Part shown: positions 1-11,241 of the stretch, one piece after another
Numbering within the stretch: position 1 is the stretch's first letter
How the letters are laid out: every line of letters starts with the position of its first letter
Assembly (NCBI GenBank): GCA_035578175.1
Contig: JAQMRL010000006.1
Span: 28,646,393 to 28,710,392 of the forward strand
Source: Catonia carolina
Taxonomy: Eukaryota > Arthropoda > Insecta > Hemiptera > Achilidae
Direction: 5' to 3'
Length of the DNA: 64,000 nt
The notes under the pieces: model-generated
Seen by the model: only the letters and a program-made list of their open reading frames with translations
What the model was told of the DNA's origin: nothing
Database searches by the model: none
Program-made: the position numbers and the translations under genes

Positions 1-562
1 TTCTTGTTAAATACGTTACATTACGCAATACATAATGTAAATACAGAAAATTATACAGAACGCATATTTCTCATTAGAAGACACTTCTTTATAGCGGACA
101 AATGTTTTGGTCCCGCGAGTGTCCGTTTTTCAGAAGTTTGACTGTGTATAGATAAAGTTTTTCTGTCAACAACTAATGTAATCATGGAGGCTACAATTAA
201 TGTAATAATACTATTAATTAATACTATAAACCTGACATAAATCATAGAACAACAACGTCAAGCAATTTAGACTTGCGTCAATATTGATTAGTAGAAACTA
301 TACATTTCCAGTAAGTGCTACCTAAGTGATATGAAACTAAGAGGAAACCTACGCGAAGTGAGATAATAGTAGTAATCTTAAAGCAGATTATGGATACTAT
401 TACGTTGAATCTGTCACACAAAAGTCACGTCAATAATTGGTAAATTTTAAAAAGGATTACCTTTAACTAATGGAGAAAACCATTAGTGATTTATAAATCT
501 ACTCTTTAAAAGGAATCGAATGATAATATTTTTGTTTTCTAAATTCCAACTTTGATTTCTTA
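1..562. other. AT-rich spacer, nothing recognised
   Basis: No reading frame with a recognisable domain and no repeat shared with the rest of the window was seen here. Confidence 0.5.
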
Positions 563-888
563 ATTTCTGGTTTCGAGCCACTTCCGGTCAAAGCTGTAAC
601 TTCAGACTCAATCGAATCACACAAACTTTTTGTGTAGATTATGAATCTGAAAACCGTTTGTTCCTATCTCTTGTAGTTTCTGAATTTTGACTTCTGGTTT
701 TGGGCCACTTCCGATCAAACCCGAAACTTCAAACTCAGTCGTTTTACACAAACCTTTTGTGTAGAATACGAATCTGAAAACCGTTTGTTCCTATCTCTTG
801 TAGTTTCCGACTTTGATTTGTTGACTTCCAGTTTTGGATAACTTCCGGCCAAAACTGGAACTTCAAACCCAATTTATGTCACTAACTT
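563..888 (+). repeat. Family D tandem repeat, about 2.6 units
   Basis: Three successive units begin near 564, 691 and 825 (period about 127-134 bp). Each contains a GGCCACTTCCG-like box, an AACTTCAAAC-like box and a CTATCTCTTGTAGTTTC box. The third unit is split by a family C insertion and resumes at 1279. A single related unit lies at 56634-56835. The unit is not recognisably coding. Confidence 0.7.
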
Positions 889-900
889 TTTATGTAGGTT

Positions 901-1266
901 GTTGTTTAGGTAAACAACCGAAATGCTGGTTTAAACCTCTATAGGTTTTACTAAGTAAAACGAGGAGTGAGGTGGTTTACAATTGCCTTCCTCGCTGAGT
1001 ACAAAAGTAGCCTATGCTTATCAGCATGCCATGCCCTCCGAAAAGCATCTACTTTGCATCCTGCAAATGACACCTTCACTTCATTCACCACAGGATCTGG
1101 CTGTATAATGAAATTCATTAATCTCAGAGGAGATAACTCGTACTAGTATCTTTTACACCTCTACCTCTTCTGTTCTTTTTTGTAGCCCTAGAACTACTTT
1201 TTTGTAGCCCTTGAACTAGCAGATCGAGTGCAAATAATATAACACTCCATCTGCCTCTTATGAACG
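901..1266 (-). mobile_element. Family C retroposon copy
   Basis: A near full-length family C copy (see 63108-63500 for the type copy) lies on the minus strand. It is bounded by a 12-bp direct repeat TTTATGTAGGTT at 889-900 and 1267-1278. The duplication falls inside a family D unit, so C inserted after the D array existed. Confidence 0.75.
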
Positions 1267-1278
1267 TTTATGTAGGTT

Positions 1279-1385
1279 ACGAATCCGAAAACTGTCTGTT
1301 GCTATCTCTTGCAGTTTCTGACATCTGGGTGTGACGGACAGACAGATGGACAAAACAAAATGATAGATGACATATTTAAAAATTG
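1279..1385 (+). repeat. Family D repeat, resumed third unit
   Basis: This continues the unit interrupted by the C insertion. It contains CTATCTCTTGCAGTTTC followed by a GACGGACAGACAG stretch and ATGATAGATGACA. The same end is seen in the single D unit at 56.7-56.8 kb. Confidence 0.6.
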
Positions 1386-2065
1386 CCCCAAAAATCAGTT
1401 CAAAGATATCTCATGCGTTAGGGATAGAAAGGTGGCAAGAAAAAAGTAAATTGGTAGATAAAGGAGGTGAAAAAAACGTACAAATGAAGGGCATCAAGTA
1501 AATTACTGTTTGAAAGAGAAGAAGAAGAAGAAGAGGGAGGAAATGTACAAGAAATAAGAGAAGAAGCAGCAGAAACAGAAGAAAACGAAACGAAGAAATT
1601 ACAGAAGGAGAAGCAGGTAAATTGAGAAAGATATAGATGCAACCGTAAAGGAAAAGCCTTAATAATGTATGAAGAAACAAAACAGAAGTTGCAGAAGAAA
1701 ATGAAAGAAGTAAAAGAACTAAAAGTAAGTAAGTAGGAGAAAAAGAAAAATCAATGCTAATAGCTCCTTCTGTTCACTAACAATTCAGATTGATTTATAG
1801 ACTAGTGAAGGCTAGAAGAAAGCCTTTAGACTGGTGAATAGAGTAGGTACCGTAAATTTTTTATACAACTCTTAAGGGGTTCACTAAATGAGCCTTTAGA
1901 AGAATAGATCAGAATGAGTGAATTCGGAAACTCGATATTCCTCATGACAGGTTTGGCGAGAGTTAATTGTTTACACTCACTATTTTTAAACTTCCGATTC
2001 ACTTTTATAAAAAAAATTATGAACATTTAATCAATACCGAAAAAATATTAATCTAAATTAAAATA
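1386..2065. other. Spacer with purine-rich GAA tract
   Basis: A GAA-rich low-complexity tract lies at about 1513-1600. The serine- and leucine-rich minus-strand frames over it are products of that composition. Nothing else was recognised. Confidence 0.5.
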
Positions 2066-2982
2066 TCTGGTGTGAAACACTCACACGACATTCTCGTGAC
2101 AATGCAAATAATGAACAATATAACTTAACATTATCAATAAAACATTAGAAATAAACAATAAAATAACCTTAAAAAACATAACCTATTTTAATCACGAGTG
2201 AAAGACGCAAAATGAAAATAACCTCAGTTTGGCTTAAAAATACGGAAAATCATTCTTTCACGCTAAACTAGGTTTTGTAGAAAAAATGCCTAAAGTAAAA
2301 GTTGTAGATCTTTTAATTTCCTATAAATTTGATTATAATACACTTTTGTCGTAAAATGGATACTGAGGCTGAAATCTTTAAAAAAATCGATTTTTTATAC
2401 GTTTCGTGAGAAAAAAACAGAAATCGCCAATTAAAGCTAAACTAAGCGTTATACAAAAGAATGTTACAGCTAAAAGTTATAGGATTTTAAATTCTCTACG
2501 ACTTTTATTATATGCATTTTTGCGCTAAAATGCAAATTAAAGCCGCAATATTAAAAAAAAATTTATCGAGAAAACAGCCTCTCCCAGAATTTCAGCAGAC
2601 ATGGCGCCTACCTAATCTTAAAAAGGATAAAAGAATTTGTGAATGAGGCGATTTAAGAAAAATTTCTAAGAACCGTTTTTGAGAAAATCACATAAAAGTG
2701 AAAAATTACACGAGTAAACTGCTACTTCCGGTTGACCGATTTTGATGAAAATGTTCGTGTCGAGTCTGGTAGTAGTATCTAACTTAAGTTTTAAGTTCGT
2801 ACAATGTTCCGTTTTTGAGATATTCTGTTCATACACTCAGACAAACAGACCAATCTAAAAACATGTTTTTTGGGTTCAGGGGCTCTGAAAAGTGTAGATC
2901 CGGTGAAAAAAATAGATTTCGAAAAATCGACATGATAACAATACTTTACTTCCTATGTTTTCATATAAAAAAGAGAAGGTAA
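2066..2982 (-). mobile_element. Family H (HINE/DINE-1-like) element, nearly complete
   Basis: Type description. Read on the minus strand, a family H element starts ACTTTCTCTTGCC, has a short tandem or (GT)n stretch after AGCGATTGGTCTG, and carries conserved blocks: CGGTCAACCGGAAGTAGTAG, then GGCGCCATGTCTGCTGAAAT, then CGCTTAGTTTAGCGGTAATT. Near the 3' end it has GGCAAGAGAAAGT, the inverted copy of its start, then a GTGTGA/TCACAC hairpin and CACCAGAT. There is no reading frame. The layout of 13-bp sub-terminal inverted repeats, microsatellite and 3' hairpin matches published DINE-1/HINE non-autonomous Helentron-type elements; assignment is by architecture only. Both ends of this copy are present, with a slightly decayed start. 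Its left flank is A-rich, as expected for insertion in T/A runs. Confidence 0.75.
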
Positions 2983-4280
2983 AAATTGCTCATCAATTCA
3001 TACTAGGTTTCTGTTAGTTCAAAAATATAAGTACTGAAGATGTTTTATGTATTCGACTGTGTTACATTTTAACAGGTTTTCAATTCTCATAGCAACTCTA
3101 GCACATTAAATTTTAATTGATTTTTTTATTAGCTACCTTCAGCGTCGTAAACACATTTAAACACTTTATTTACATAGATGTTAATTTGAAATAGAAAGTG
3201 ATACAATGATTTTATTGTGAATATTTTCGACGATAAGGTTCTGGGTAAGAGAGTAATAGGAAGGCCTAGGAATGAAAACTTGGAAGGGTTAATGAAATAT
3301 ATGAAATTCAATAAAAACGTAGACTTGAAAAGATTAATTACTGAAAGGAACTCATAATTTTAGCGACAAGCGAAGCCTTTAGAATATCAACGCGTTCTTG
3401 AAGATATTAATTGGGAAACTTTTTTAATGTTTTAAGATGACATAAAGATGTTTTTTAATTTCATGATTTGTTGTTTTCAATTTCCCCATTTTATCAAAGA
3501 GAACTTTTTGTTATTAAAAGATATTATATAATACAACATCATCTCTTTTCTTGAAGTTTATGTAAGAAATAGTTAATCAGAAAGTTCGAAGTAAAGTTCA
3601 TCAAGTTTGGTGAGTTAGCCCACACGTTTTACTTTGAAAGATTGAATTTAATGTGTTGATATCATCCTCCAAACTTTACTAAGGATGTACTCCTTAATAA
3701 ACTACAGCTTTAGAATTTTAGTATTATGTTATCTATTATTTTTATCAAAAACTGAGTTATATTTTTAGGATGTGGTAAAAAATTGGGGAAAATAAAAAAA
3801 TGATATATTATAATGGCCATACTATTGTAACGTCATAACAGTTATGTTCTACCAATAGTTAGGGTAATCAATTATTTATTGTAAGAAATTAAGTGTATTG
3901 TAAAAAGGGTGAATGGATGGTCTTTAAATGGGAATTCTCGGAAGTGAGGTAGAGGATCTTTTTATGCCTATTACTGATTCTTTTTATTCGTAGATTGTTC
4001 TGGTCAACCCTGGAAGGTTTAAGAAGGGTCTCTTATTACGTAGAACATCATGTACCTTTCTAGAAACATCCACTGCCAACGGTATTTATTTAAAGTCGTT
4101 AGCCCTTTACCGGCCAGTTCAAATAGTTGAAGTTGCCATACGATCATGAATGAGTACTATTAGATAGTATAAAAGCAGTGTGAGAACATTGTACGTTAAA
4201 GGAAAAAGGTCTGCGTACTGTATGGAAACATTATAAATGGTTGTAGGTATGAGGCTATTATTAAGTGTAAAATAATAAGG
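2983..4280. other. Spacer, nothing recognised
   Basis: AT-rich sequence with no domain-bearing frame and no repeat shared with other parts of the window. Confidence 0.45.
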
Positions 4281-4383
4281 TCCTACAACTTTTATTTCTA
4301 ACACTTTTTTGTATAACGCTTAGTTTAGCGGTAATTAGCGATTTTCTGTTTTTTTCTCACGAAAACATGTGAAAAATCAATTT
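4281..4383 (+). mobile_element. Family H fragment
   Basis: An internal piece of family H containing the CGCTTAGTTTAGCGGTAATT block; both ends are missing. Confidence 0.75.
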
Positions 4384-4710
4384 ACAAGTTACATTACAAG
4401 TTAATATGAATAATTTTAGATTTTTAAGTAAAAATTAAGTAAATAATTGATAAATAAATAAATTTAACTGCTTCTTTTGCTCCAAACGTGAATCTTCCAC
4501 GTTAGACACCTGTCCAGGTGTAGGCCAAGATATTTTGCTGTATCAGATTGTGGAATTTGTACATTGTTTAAAACCACTGGTGGATCTTTCCCGTTTTATT
4601 GTAAATGTGATGTGCAGACTCTTTCGTTGGTTTGTTTATACGAGGTGTGGCTATTAAATAACGAACTGACGCTGCTGCGGATCAAGGAGGCATGCGTCAA
4701 CTACCATTAA

Positions 4711-5459
4711 GGGGAGCAGACTGATTTTAATAAAAAAATATTGATTTTTCAATTTTACCATGTATTGATAGATCGTTTTTCCCTATTTAAATTGATATAT
4801 AACACGATATTCGTTGCTTTTTTTGTTGAGAAAAACTATGTTTTTACGTTGATGGGGTACGTAGTGTTTGTTTAGATATTTTTTCACGTTTTTCATTCTT
4901 GTAAATTGAGATTATGTTACTGCTCTAACATTACGGAGATTGCGCTCACATAAAAACAATAATTTCTAGAACACATAGGAATCAGCTGTAAAGCTAGATA
5001 AATATTGGTGTGTTTTTGTTTGGAAGTTAATTCCAATTGGCAATAGGTGTTTCTGTTACGGTATTATGCTTTTACTATATCCGCATTTTCCGCATATTGT
5101 ATTTTTTAACTTTAGGTACACTTATTTCAGGAAACATCCCACCTAGGAGTGTGAAATTTTACAAACGACATTTTTGTATTAAGGTGTGTATTTACTCCAG
5201 AAGTGTTTCAAAAATTTTGGAGTTTTTATTTTTTAGGTGACTTTTCCATAAAAAAATGTGGGCTACAGTTGAAAATTTTTTGAGAATAAATACATTTTTA
5301 GATTAGATAAAGACAAATGAAAAAGCTCTGGTACAAATCTGTAAACAGGTACTGTAAATAGGTGTGCCAAAGCTCAGCCTTGTAGCTTTAATGGTCCCTT
5401 AACAAAATCTACCTAATTTAGTATTACAGGTATAGGATAACGAAAATGGTCTGCTCCCC
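4711..5459 (-). mobile_element. TTAA-flanked MITE (family T) inside mariner
   Basis: The element is flanked by TTAA at 4707-4710 and 5460-5463. Its ends are the perfect inverted repeat GGGGAGCAGAC/GTCTGCTCCCC. An internal stretch (about 5110-5165) resembles the copy at 46351-47153 in the same orientation, so this is a divergent family T member. TTAA duplication is shared by piggyBac and Kolobok elements; the G-rich terminus fits Kolobok better than the CCC start of canonical piggyBac. There is no transposase. Excising it with one TTAA restores continuous mariner 5' sequence, so it arrived after the mariner. Confidence 0.8.
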
Positions 5460-5508
5460 TTAATCAACAACTGTTTAGTGTGAACCTATCTCTTTAGTAT
5501 CCAGCTAG

Positions 5509-6288
<780 letters not shown>

Positions 6289-6459
6289 AGGAGCTGACAG
6301 AAGATGACTTCCAGCACTGTTTCCAACAATTGAAAATTCGCATGGAGCGTTGTAGGCATAGAGAAGTGTATATTGAAGGTGACAATAAGTGATTATGTAT
6401 AAAATAAAAATAAAACTTTTTGCAACGTCAGTCTCGTTATTTAAAAGCCACACCTCGTA

Positions 6460-6982
6460 TATGTCACTTCTTTTGCCAATTTTATACGGTAAGTGTTGCG
6501 ATGCAATATATAAAGTACGAGTAGTGTGTAAAATAAACACGAAGAAAATTATTTAGGAAGAGTAACACGAATGAACTAATGTATATGTCCTATGTATAAG
6601 TGCATGTATTCATTCTAGTAAGAGTATTTTAATACCTAAGGCGAGGTTTCTTTTTTCAATGCAAGTCAAATATCAATATTTTTTAATATAGGTTTATTCC
6701 AAAAGGTTGGATAATTCTTTTGTTGATATACCGAATCGATAACAGATGTTTCCGGTAATTTTCCTTAATCTCTGTCAGTATTATATTTTCAATTTCGTGA
6801 ATTCTTTAACTTACACGGTAATTCAAAATCGAACAGCAATCTTTCGGGAGTTCATTCTATACTCTAAAACTAAGTAAAATGTTCATAAAAACATAGGTAA
6901 GGTAACGCTTGTAAACACTTTTGACTAGAATTCAGTTACCACGGTGAAATAAAGTTATAATGAAATTTGTAAGGCTTCTCAA
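6460..6982. other. Spacer, nothing recognised
   Basis: No recognisable gene or shared repeat between the mariner end and the next SINE. Confidence 0.45.
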
Positions 6983-7295
6983 CAGGTTGATCTAGAGGTA
7001 AAGTCGTTGCCGTAAGTCAGCTGTTTAACAGCTGATTATCGAAGACTGAGTTTCCTGATTCAAATCCTAGTAAAGGTTGTTAGTTTAATACGAATTTGAA
7101 TACTAGACAGTGGTTACCGATGTACTTTGATGGTTGGGTTTCAGTTAACCATACTCTCTCAAGAATGGTCAGCCTGAGTCTGTACAAGACTACGCTTCAT
7201 TTATTCGTCATACATATAAATCTCATTGGGTTATGGTTACGTATTGTTTTAAAATTGAACAGATTCCAACGTACACATATTAGAGATTAAAAAAT
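6983..7295 (+). mobile_element. SINE family S2 copy
   Basis: It has a tRNA-like head (AGGTTGATCTAGAGGTAAAG, A-box region; TTCAAATCCTAG, B-box region). The S2 body follows, with ACTAGACAGTGGTTACC, a GTACTTTGATGGTTGGG block and GTCTGTACAAGACTAC. It ends with the short A-run after TTAGAGATT. No target duplication was clear. Confidence 0.75.
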
Positions 7296-7343
7296 ACGGG
7301 TATATTTATGTAGGGATAGAGAAAGTAAAAATTAGACTACAGT

Positions 7344-7936
7344 GTTGTTGTTGTTGTTGTTGTTGTTGTTTAGGTCATCAGCCGTAAGGCTGATTTCAAC
7401 CCCTAAAAGCTTTACTAAGTAAAACGAAGAGTGAGGTAGTTTACAATTTTCTTCCTCACTGAGTGGAAAAGTATGCTTTTCACCATGACAGCCCCTCTGA
7501 AAAGATTCTACTTTCCACCCTGCAAATGACACCTTCACTTCATTCACCACATGGTGGAGGGTTGTTTGCTGAAGTTGAATCAAGTGGCCAGGCGGCGGGT
7601 TTTTGGTTGGTAAGGCGGTTGCGGCCTCCTTGGGGCTGGACGAGGACGCCTCAATTGAGTCCAACACTACTTCTTCATCGGGAGGGAGTGAACTTGAGTT
7701 TTTCTAGCCGCCTCGGATAAACAAAAACCACATGGTCTGGCTGTAAACTGAAATTCATTATATTCAGAGGAGATAACTCTGATTAGTATATTTTACACCT
7801 CCACCTCTTCTCTTCTTAAATGGTTCAGTCATATAATTGGTTGACCATGTGATAAGAAACTGAACTATATTTTTGTAGCCCTAGAACTAGCAGATCGAGT
7901 ACAAATAATTTAACACTTCGGCCTGCATGTTATGGG
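7344..7936 (-). mobile_element. Family C retroposon, split by an R1 3' fragment
   Basis: On the minus strand this copy ends in an (AAC)n tail, seen as the (GTT)n run at 7344-7370 on the plus strand. It contains all family C blocks and is interrupted at 7556-7727. The short plus-strand frames over it are not conserved between copies. Confidence 0.75.
7556..7727 (+). mobile_element. R1-clade retrotransposon, severe 5' truncation
   Basis: This 172-bp piece matches the 3' end of the R1-clade element ending at about 12408 (GCGGCCTCCTTGGGGCTGGA; GCCGCCTCGGATAAA). It is bounded by the direct repeat CCACATGG at 7548-7555 and 7728-7735. It is a dead-on-arrival copy primed at the 3' end and aborted early. 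Confidence 0.8.
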
Positions 7937-8480
7937 GAATTACAGTAATACTTGAATATAATAAATTAATTTTTATAATTATGTGATAATAGGATTAAAA
8001 TAATAACTTAATTCCTATATCTCTAATTAATTAATTAGTTAATAAGCTCTTCAACAGGAAAATTTAAAATTATTAGAGAATGAAACTTAAATATACTTCC
8101 CTTTTAATGTTTTTTTTAATCGATTCTGATGCCAGCGCAATGATCTTTTTTCTCTTTTTTTACTTAATCACATCTTCCTGTTTACTATCCTTGTCAGTCT
8201 CATTCAAAAATATCCATTCTCTTTGAAAGAAACAATTGCATTTCCCTTTAGAACTTGATTACGTATTTCTGATTTAAAAGTGGTATTCATTGTCTTTCTG
8301 TACTTATAAAGCCTTGTTTAACAAAAGTTCTCCTTTTGTGTTCTTTGTAGGTTACTTCTAACCATTCCGTTACTTAATATAATCATTTTTTCTACTCTTT
8401 GTTTACATGTTACTTGTATTTTTTTTTTTGAAAAAAGTCCCAACTATTGACGTATATATATATATATATTAGTATATTAT
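7937..8480. other. Spacer, nothing recognised
   Basis: AT-rich, with a short (TA)n run at about 8453-8470. No other feature was seen. Confidence 0.45.
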
Positions 8481-8494
8481 TCTTTTGATACAAT

Positions 8495-8820
8495 TTTTTT
8501 TTCAATCCCTAATTTGTGTACGTTGCAATCTGTTCAATTCAGACCAATAAGCAACCCCATGACCCAATGAGATGAGGATGATATGTATGACGTGTAAATG
8601 AGGTGTAGTCTTGTACAGACTCAGGTCGACCATTCCTGAGAGAGTATGGGTTAATTGAACCCCAACCATCAAAGTACACCGGTAGCCACTGTCTAGCATT
8701 CAAATCCGTATAAAAGTAACTACCTTTACTAAGATTTGAAGCAGGAACCTTCGTCTCCGAAAATCAGCTGTTAAACAGCTGATTTTGGCGACGACTTTAC
8801 CTCTAGACCAACCGGGTGGG
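8495..8820 (-). mobile_element. SINE family S2, full length
   Basis: A complete S2 copy on the minus strand: tRNA-like head near 8820, body, and a poly-A tail (T-run at 8495). It is bounded by a perfect 14-bp direct repeat TCTTTTGATACAAT at 8481-8494 and 8821-8834. The long duplication and A-tail show LINE-mediated retroposition. Confidence 0.9.
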
Positions 8821-8857
8821 TCTTTTGATACAATGACATTAAAAAATTTGAAACAAT

Positions 8858-8998
8858 GGCCATCTCCGTAGCGTAATGGTTATCGCGCTAGCTACAACTA
8901 CTACGTGAAGGTCCAGCGTTCGATTTCAGACTAGGCAGTTATTACAAGTGAAAAACTCATTGTTTTAATTACATAACCTACCGTAGTCACTAATAACC
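8858..8998 (+). mobile_element. tRNA-headed SINE (S1-like), decayed
   Basis: A degenerate tRNA-type promoter is visible: A box TAGCGTAATGG and B box GCGTTCGATTTC. The head and following TTATTAC...TAACCTA resemble the element at 49338. The GGACGTTAAACC tail of typical S1 copies is absent, so it may be a separate subfamily. It is not a functional tRNA: there is no cloverleaf or acceptor pairing. Confidence 0.55.
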
Positions 8999-9030
8999 AA
9001 GCTGTTAATGAGACTGTAAGTAAACTAAAA

Positions 9031-9357
9031 ATCTGGTGTGATACAGTATCACACAACTTTCTCGTGCTAATGCAAATAATGAACAATATAGTCTAATGTT
9101 AGTCTTCTTCTTCTTCTTCCTTTCACGGGTTAGGCGTTGCTGCCTGTTCCGAACCTCCACCATCTGCCCATCTCTTCCTTGGACGTCCTCGATACCTTTT
9201 ACCCCTTGGCTTGTACCATAGTGCCTGCTTGGGTACTCTTTCATCCTTCATTCTACCTAAGTGATCTATCCACTTCTTCCTGCCCTCCATTACTTTATCA
9301 TTTATGGAGAAGATATTAAGATGTTGTCTAATGTTAGTAATAAACAAAAAACAACCT
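9031..9357 (-). mobile_element. Family H 3' end, interrupted
   Basis: The hairpin end of a family H copy (ATCTGGTGTGATACAGTATCACAC) and its sub-terminal repeat are present. The copy is split by a non-LTR fragment at 9104-9325 with target duplication GTCTAATGTTAGT. It resumes briefly at about 9339 and is then replaced by the purine tract. Confidence 0.75.
9104..9325 (-). pseudogene. Non-LTR retrotransposon ORF2 C-terminus, 5' truncated
   Basis: On the minus strand the frame encodes the usual tail of an insect RTE-like endonuclease/reverse transcriptase: GRKKWIDHLGRMKDERVP, then KPRGKRYRGRPRKRW, ending TPNP and a stop. A (GAA)n tail follows after only a few bases, so there is essentially no 3' UTR. 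A perfect 13-bp target duplication GTCTAATGTTAGT (9091-9103 and 9326-9338) proves insertion into a family H copy. The endonuclease and RT core were lost by 5' truncation. Confidence 0.85.
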
Positions 9358-9365
9358 TATTTCGT

Positions 9366-9518
9366 AAGAGATGAAGAAGAAGAAGGAGGAAGAGGAGAAG
9401 AAGGAGGAGAGAAGAAGAAGGAGGAGAAGAATAAGGAGAAGGAGGTAGTGGTGGTGGAGGTGGAGAAGAAGAAGGAGGAGGAGGAGGAGGAGGTGGCGGT
9501 GAAGAAGGAGGCGGAGGA
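9366..9518 (+). repeat. Purine-rich (GAA/GGA)n low-complexity tract
   Basis: About 150 bp of almost pure purine on the plus strand directly abuts the poly-A end of the SINE at 9519. It probably expanded from that tail. Proline- or glutamate-rich frames here are artefacts. Confidence 0.85.
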
Positions 9519-9655
9519 TTTTTTTTTTGGTTTAACGTCCGACTGTTCTGCAATTACTGCTAAAGCAGACGGTGAAAGAAGATGAAATGATTTTTTGTAA
9601 CGTATGAAAATATGCCGTGCCTGAGTGGGATTCGAACCCAAGACCGCATGATGAG
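9519..9655 (-). mobile_element. SINE family S1 copy, 5' truncated
   Basis: On the minus strand it has the B box GGTTCGAATCC, then GGCACGGCATATTTTCATAC, the shared S1 tail (TTGCAGAACAGTCGGACGTT, then AAACC) and a poly-A run. The A-box half of the head is missing, replaced by a GAGGA-rich tract. Confidence 0.8.
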
Positions 9656-9842
9656 AGGAGGAGGAGGAGGAGACTATCTACTGTTATGCAAATTAAGGCT
9701 AGTGAAGAATTATAAATGAAAATGAGCGATCAAACAAATTGCAGACCGAACAAGGAATCGATTTCCGGATCCCCAGCATATTAGTCTTGGGGAATTCTCG
9801 TTCGGGGGAAAAGGAAGCCGCTCCCTGGTTACCTGCTTGAAC
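9656..9842. other. Possible decayed SINE head, unassigned
   Basis: Between two minus-strand S1 copies, this contains minus-strand AATCGATTCCTTGTTCGGTC, vaguely like a B-box region. It has no A box, tail or target duplication that I can defend. Confidence 0.25.
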
Positions 9843-9849
9843 TGTAAGT

Positions 9850-10018
9850 TTTTTTTTAACGTCCGACTATTTTGCAATTACTGCTAATGCAGACGGTGAG
9901 AAGAGTGATAGATGAAAATAAGTGATGAAAAAATTCCAGACCTGACCGGGAATCGAACCCGGGACCTCGGCGTAGAATCCAGTTGCGCTAACCACTACGC
10001 CAACTGGCCGGCCGTTAT
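9850..10018 (-). mobile_element. SINE family S1, complete
   Basis: Minus strand: head starts GGCCGGCCAG, with a good Pol III type 2 promoter, A box TGGCGTAGTGG and B box GGTTCGATTCC. The S1 tail GCAGTAATTGCAAAATAGTC, then GGACGTTAAA, and a poly-A run follow. A short direct repeat TGTAAGT flanks it (9843-9849, 10019-10025). The tRNA half does not close a full cloverleaf, so this is a SINE and not a tRNA gene. Confidence 0.85.
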
Positions 10019-10025
10019 TGTAAGT

Positions 10026-10815
10026 AGTTAGGTAGTTTAAAAGTGTATATTGGAAAAAATATAACAATATTTTTTATTAAAAGAAGAAATAAACAGCAAA
10101 ACACATAACAGGTAATTTTTAATAAAACGTGGATGTTTTTCATTAAGACACGTTTGTTAAATTGATAATGTATTAAGCTTATAAATAGAAATTTTTTGAT
10201 TTTTTTGTATTGCATATTTTTTGTGCAGTACAGATGCGGGTTTTAATTATTTGTTGAGTTGACGAACCAGCGATTAATATAAAACCAAATGGTTGAAACG
10301 TTTACCAAATGATAGGACCGACTAAATGGGCAAAATACTGTGTACTGAAAGATAACAGACAATGTAAAAAGTAATTACCAACTGACGCATATGAAAATAA
10401 AATTGTTTTTTGTTTTTAATGAAAATAAAAATAAAAATGTTTTATAAAATGTCATCCACATGAATGTGTTCGTTATTTATTTGTTACTTCGAGTCATTTA
10501 TAAAAATAATATCGTAATCTCTTTTAAATACCTGCTTAACTTTATTTGAATAAAAACTTTTTTGTGTGTGCTTTTATTCTATTTATAACTTAATACACAA
10601 TTTATTCATAACCTTAAAAACAATAGGACAATTGATTTAATAAGATCATTCAAATTTTTTTAGGGCTAGGCGTCAATCTGTCATCGGATAGAAATTCGCT
10701 ATTGTTTCTTAAATAACACCAGTTGGACAATTGACTTTGTATGGTGACCAGTCAATATTGTACAGCTTTCGATGATAAATAAAAACAAATATTGCTGTAG
10801 TTAAATAGCCGGTAC
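10026..10815. other. Spacer, nothing recognised
   Basis: AT-rich, with no shared repeat or domain-bearing frame. Confidence 0.45.
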
Positions 10816-11140
10816 CCAACAGGTTGGTCACGACGAAAATCGTCACCATGAGTCAGCTGTTTAACAGCTGATTTTTTTTTTGGAGGCTAAGATTCCTGGT
10901 TCAAATCCTAGTGAAGGTAGTTACTTTTATACGCATTTGTATACTAGACAGTGGTTACGGGCGAACTTTGATGGTTGGGGTTCAATTAATTACACTTTCT
11001 TTGGAATGGTCGGCCTGGGTCTGTACAAGACTACACCTCATTTACACGTAATACACATTATCCTCATCTCATTGGGTTATGGGGTTGCTTATTTTTTGAA
11101 TTGAACAGACTGCAACTACATACATTAGGGATAACAAAAT
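10816..11140 (+). mobile_element. SINE family S2 copy
   Basis: It has an S2 head (CAGGTTGGTCACGACG, with a damaged A box), the AACAGCTGATTTTTT segment, a B-box-like GGTTCAAATCC, the full body, and TTAGGGATAACAAAAT at the end. Confidence 0.8.
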
Positions 11141-11241
11141 AAACATGAAGAAAAAAATTAAAATCTAAAAAGATGGATAGAACTTTCTTAATGAAAATAA
11201 ACAATAAATAAATAAACGTTTAAATTAACATGAGCATTTAA

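Noticed and set aside
51..245. 64-codon minus-strand frame with a hydrophobic start
   Set aside because: No domain, no conservation evidence, AT-rich context; hydrophobic residues follow from T-rich codons.
1411..1680. Leu/Phe/Ser-rich minus-strand frames
   Set aside because: They lie on a GAA-rich low-complexity tract and have no other support.
8858..8998. Possible tRNA gene
   Set aside because: Pol III boxes exist, but the acceptor and D/anticodon stems do not pair and it is followed by SINE body sequence. The same applies to 9850, 49338, 49504 and 58130.
9302..9641. Pro-rich and Glu-rich frames on both strands
   Set aside because: Products of the purine tract next to a SINE tail.
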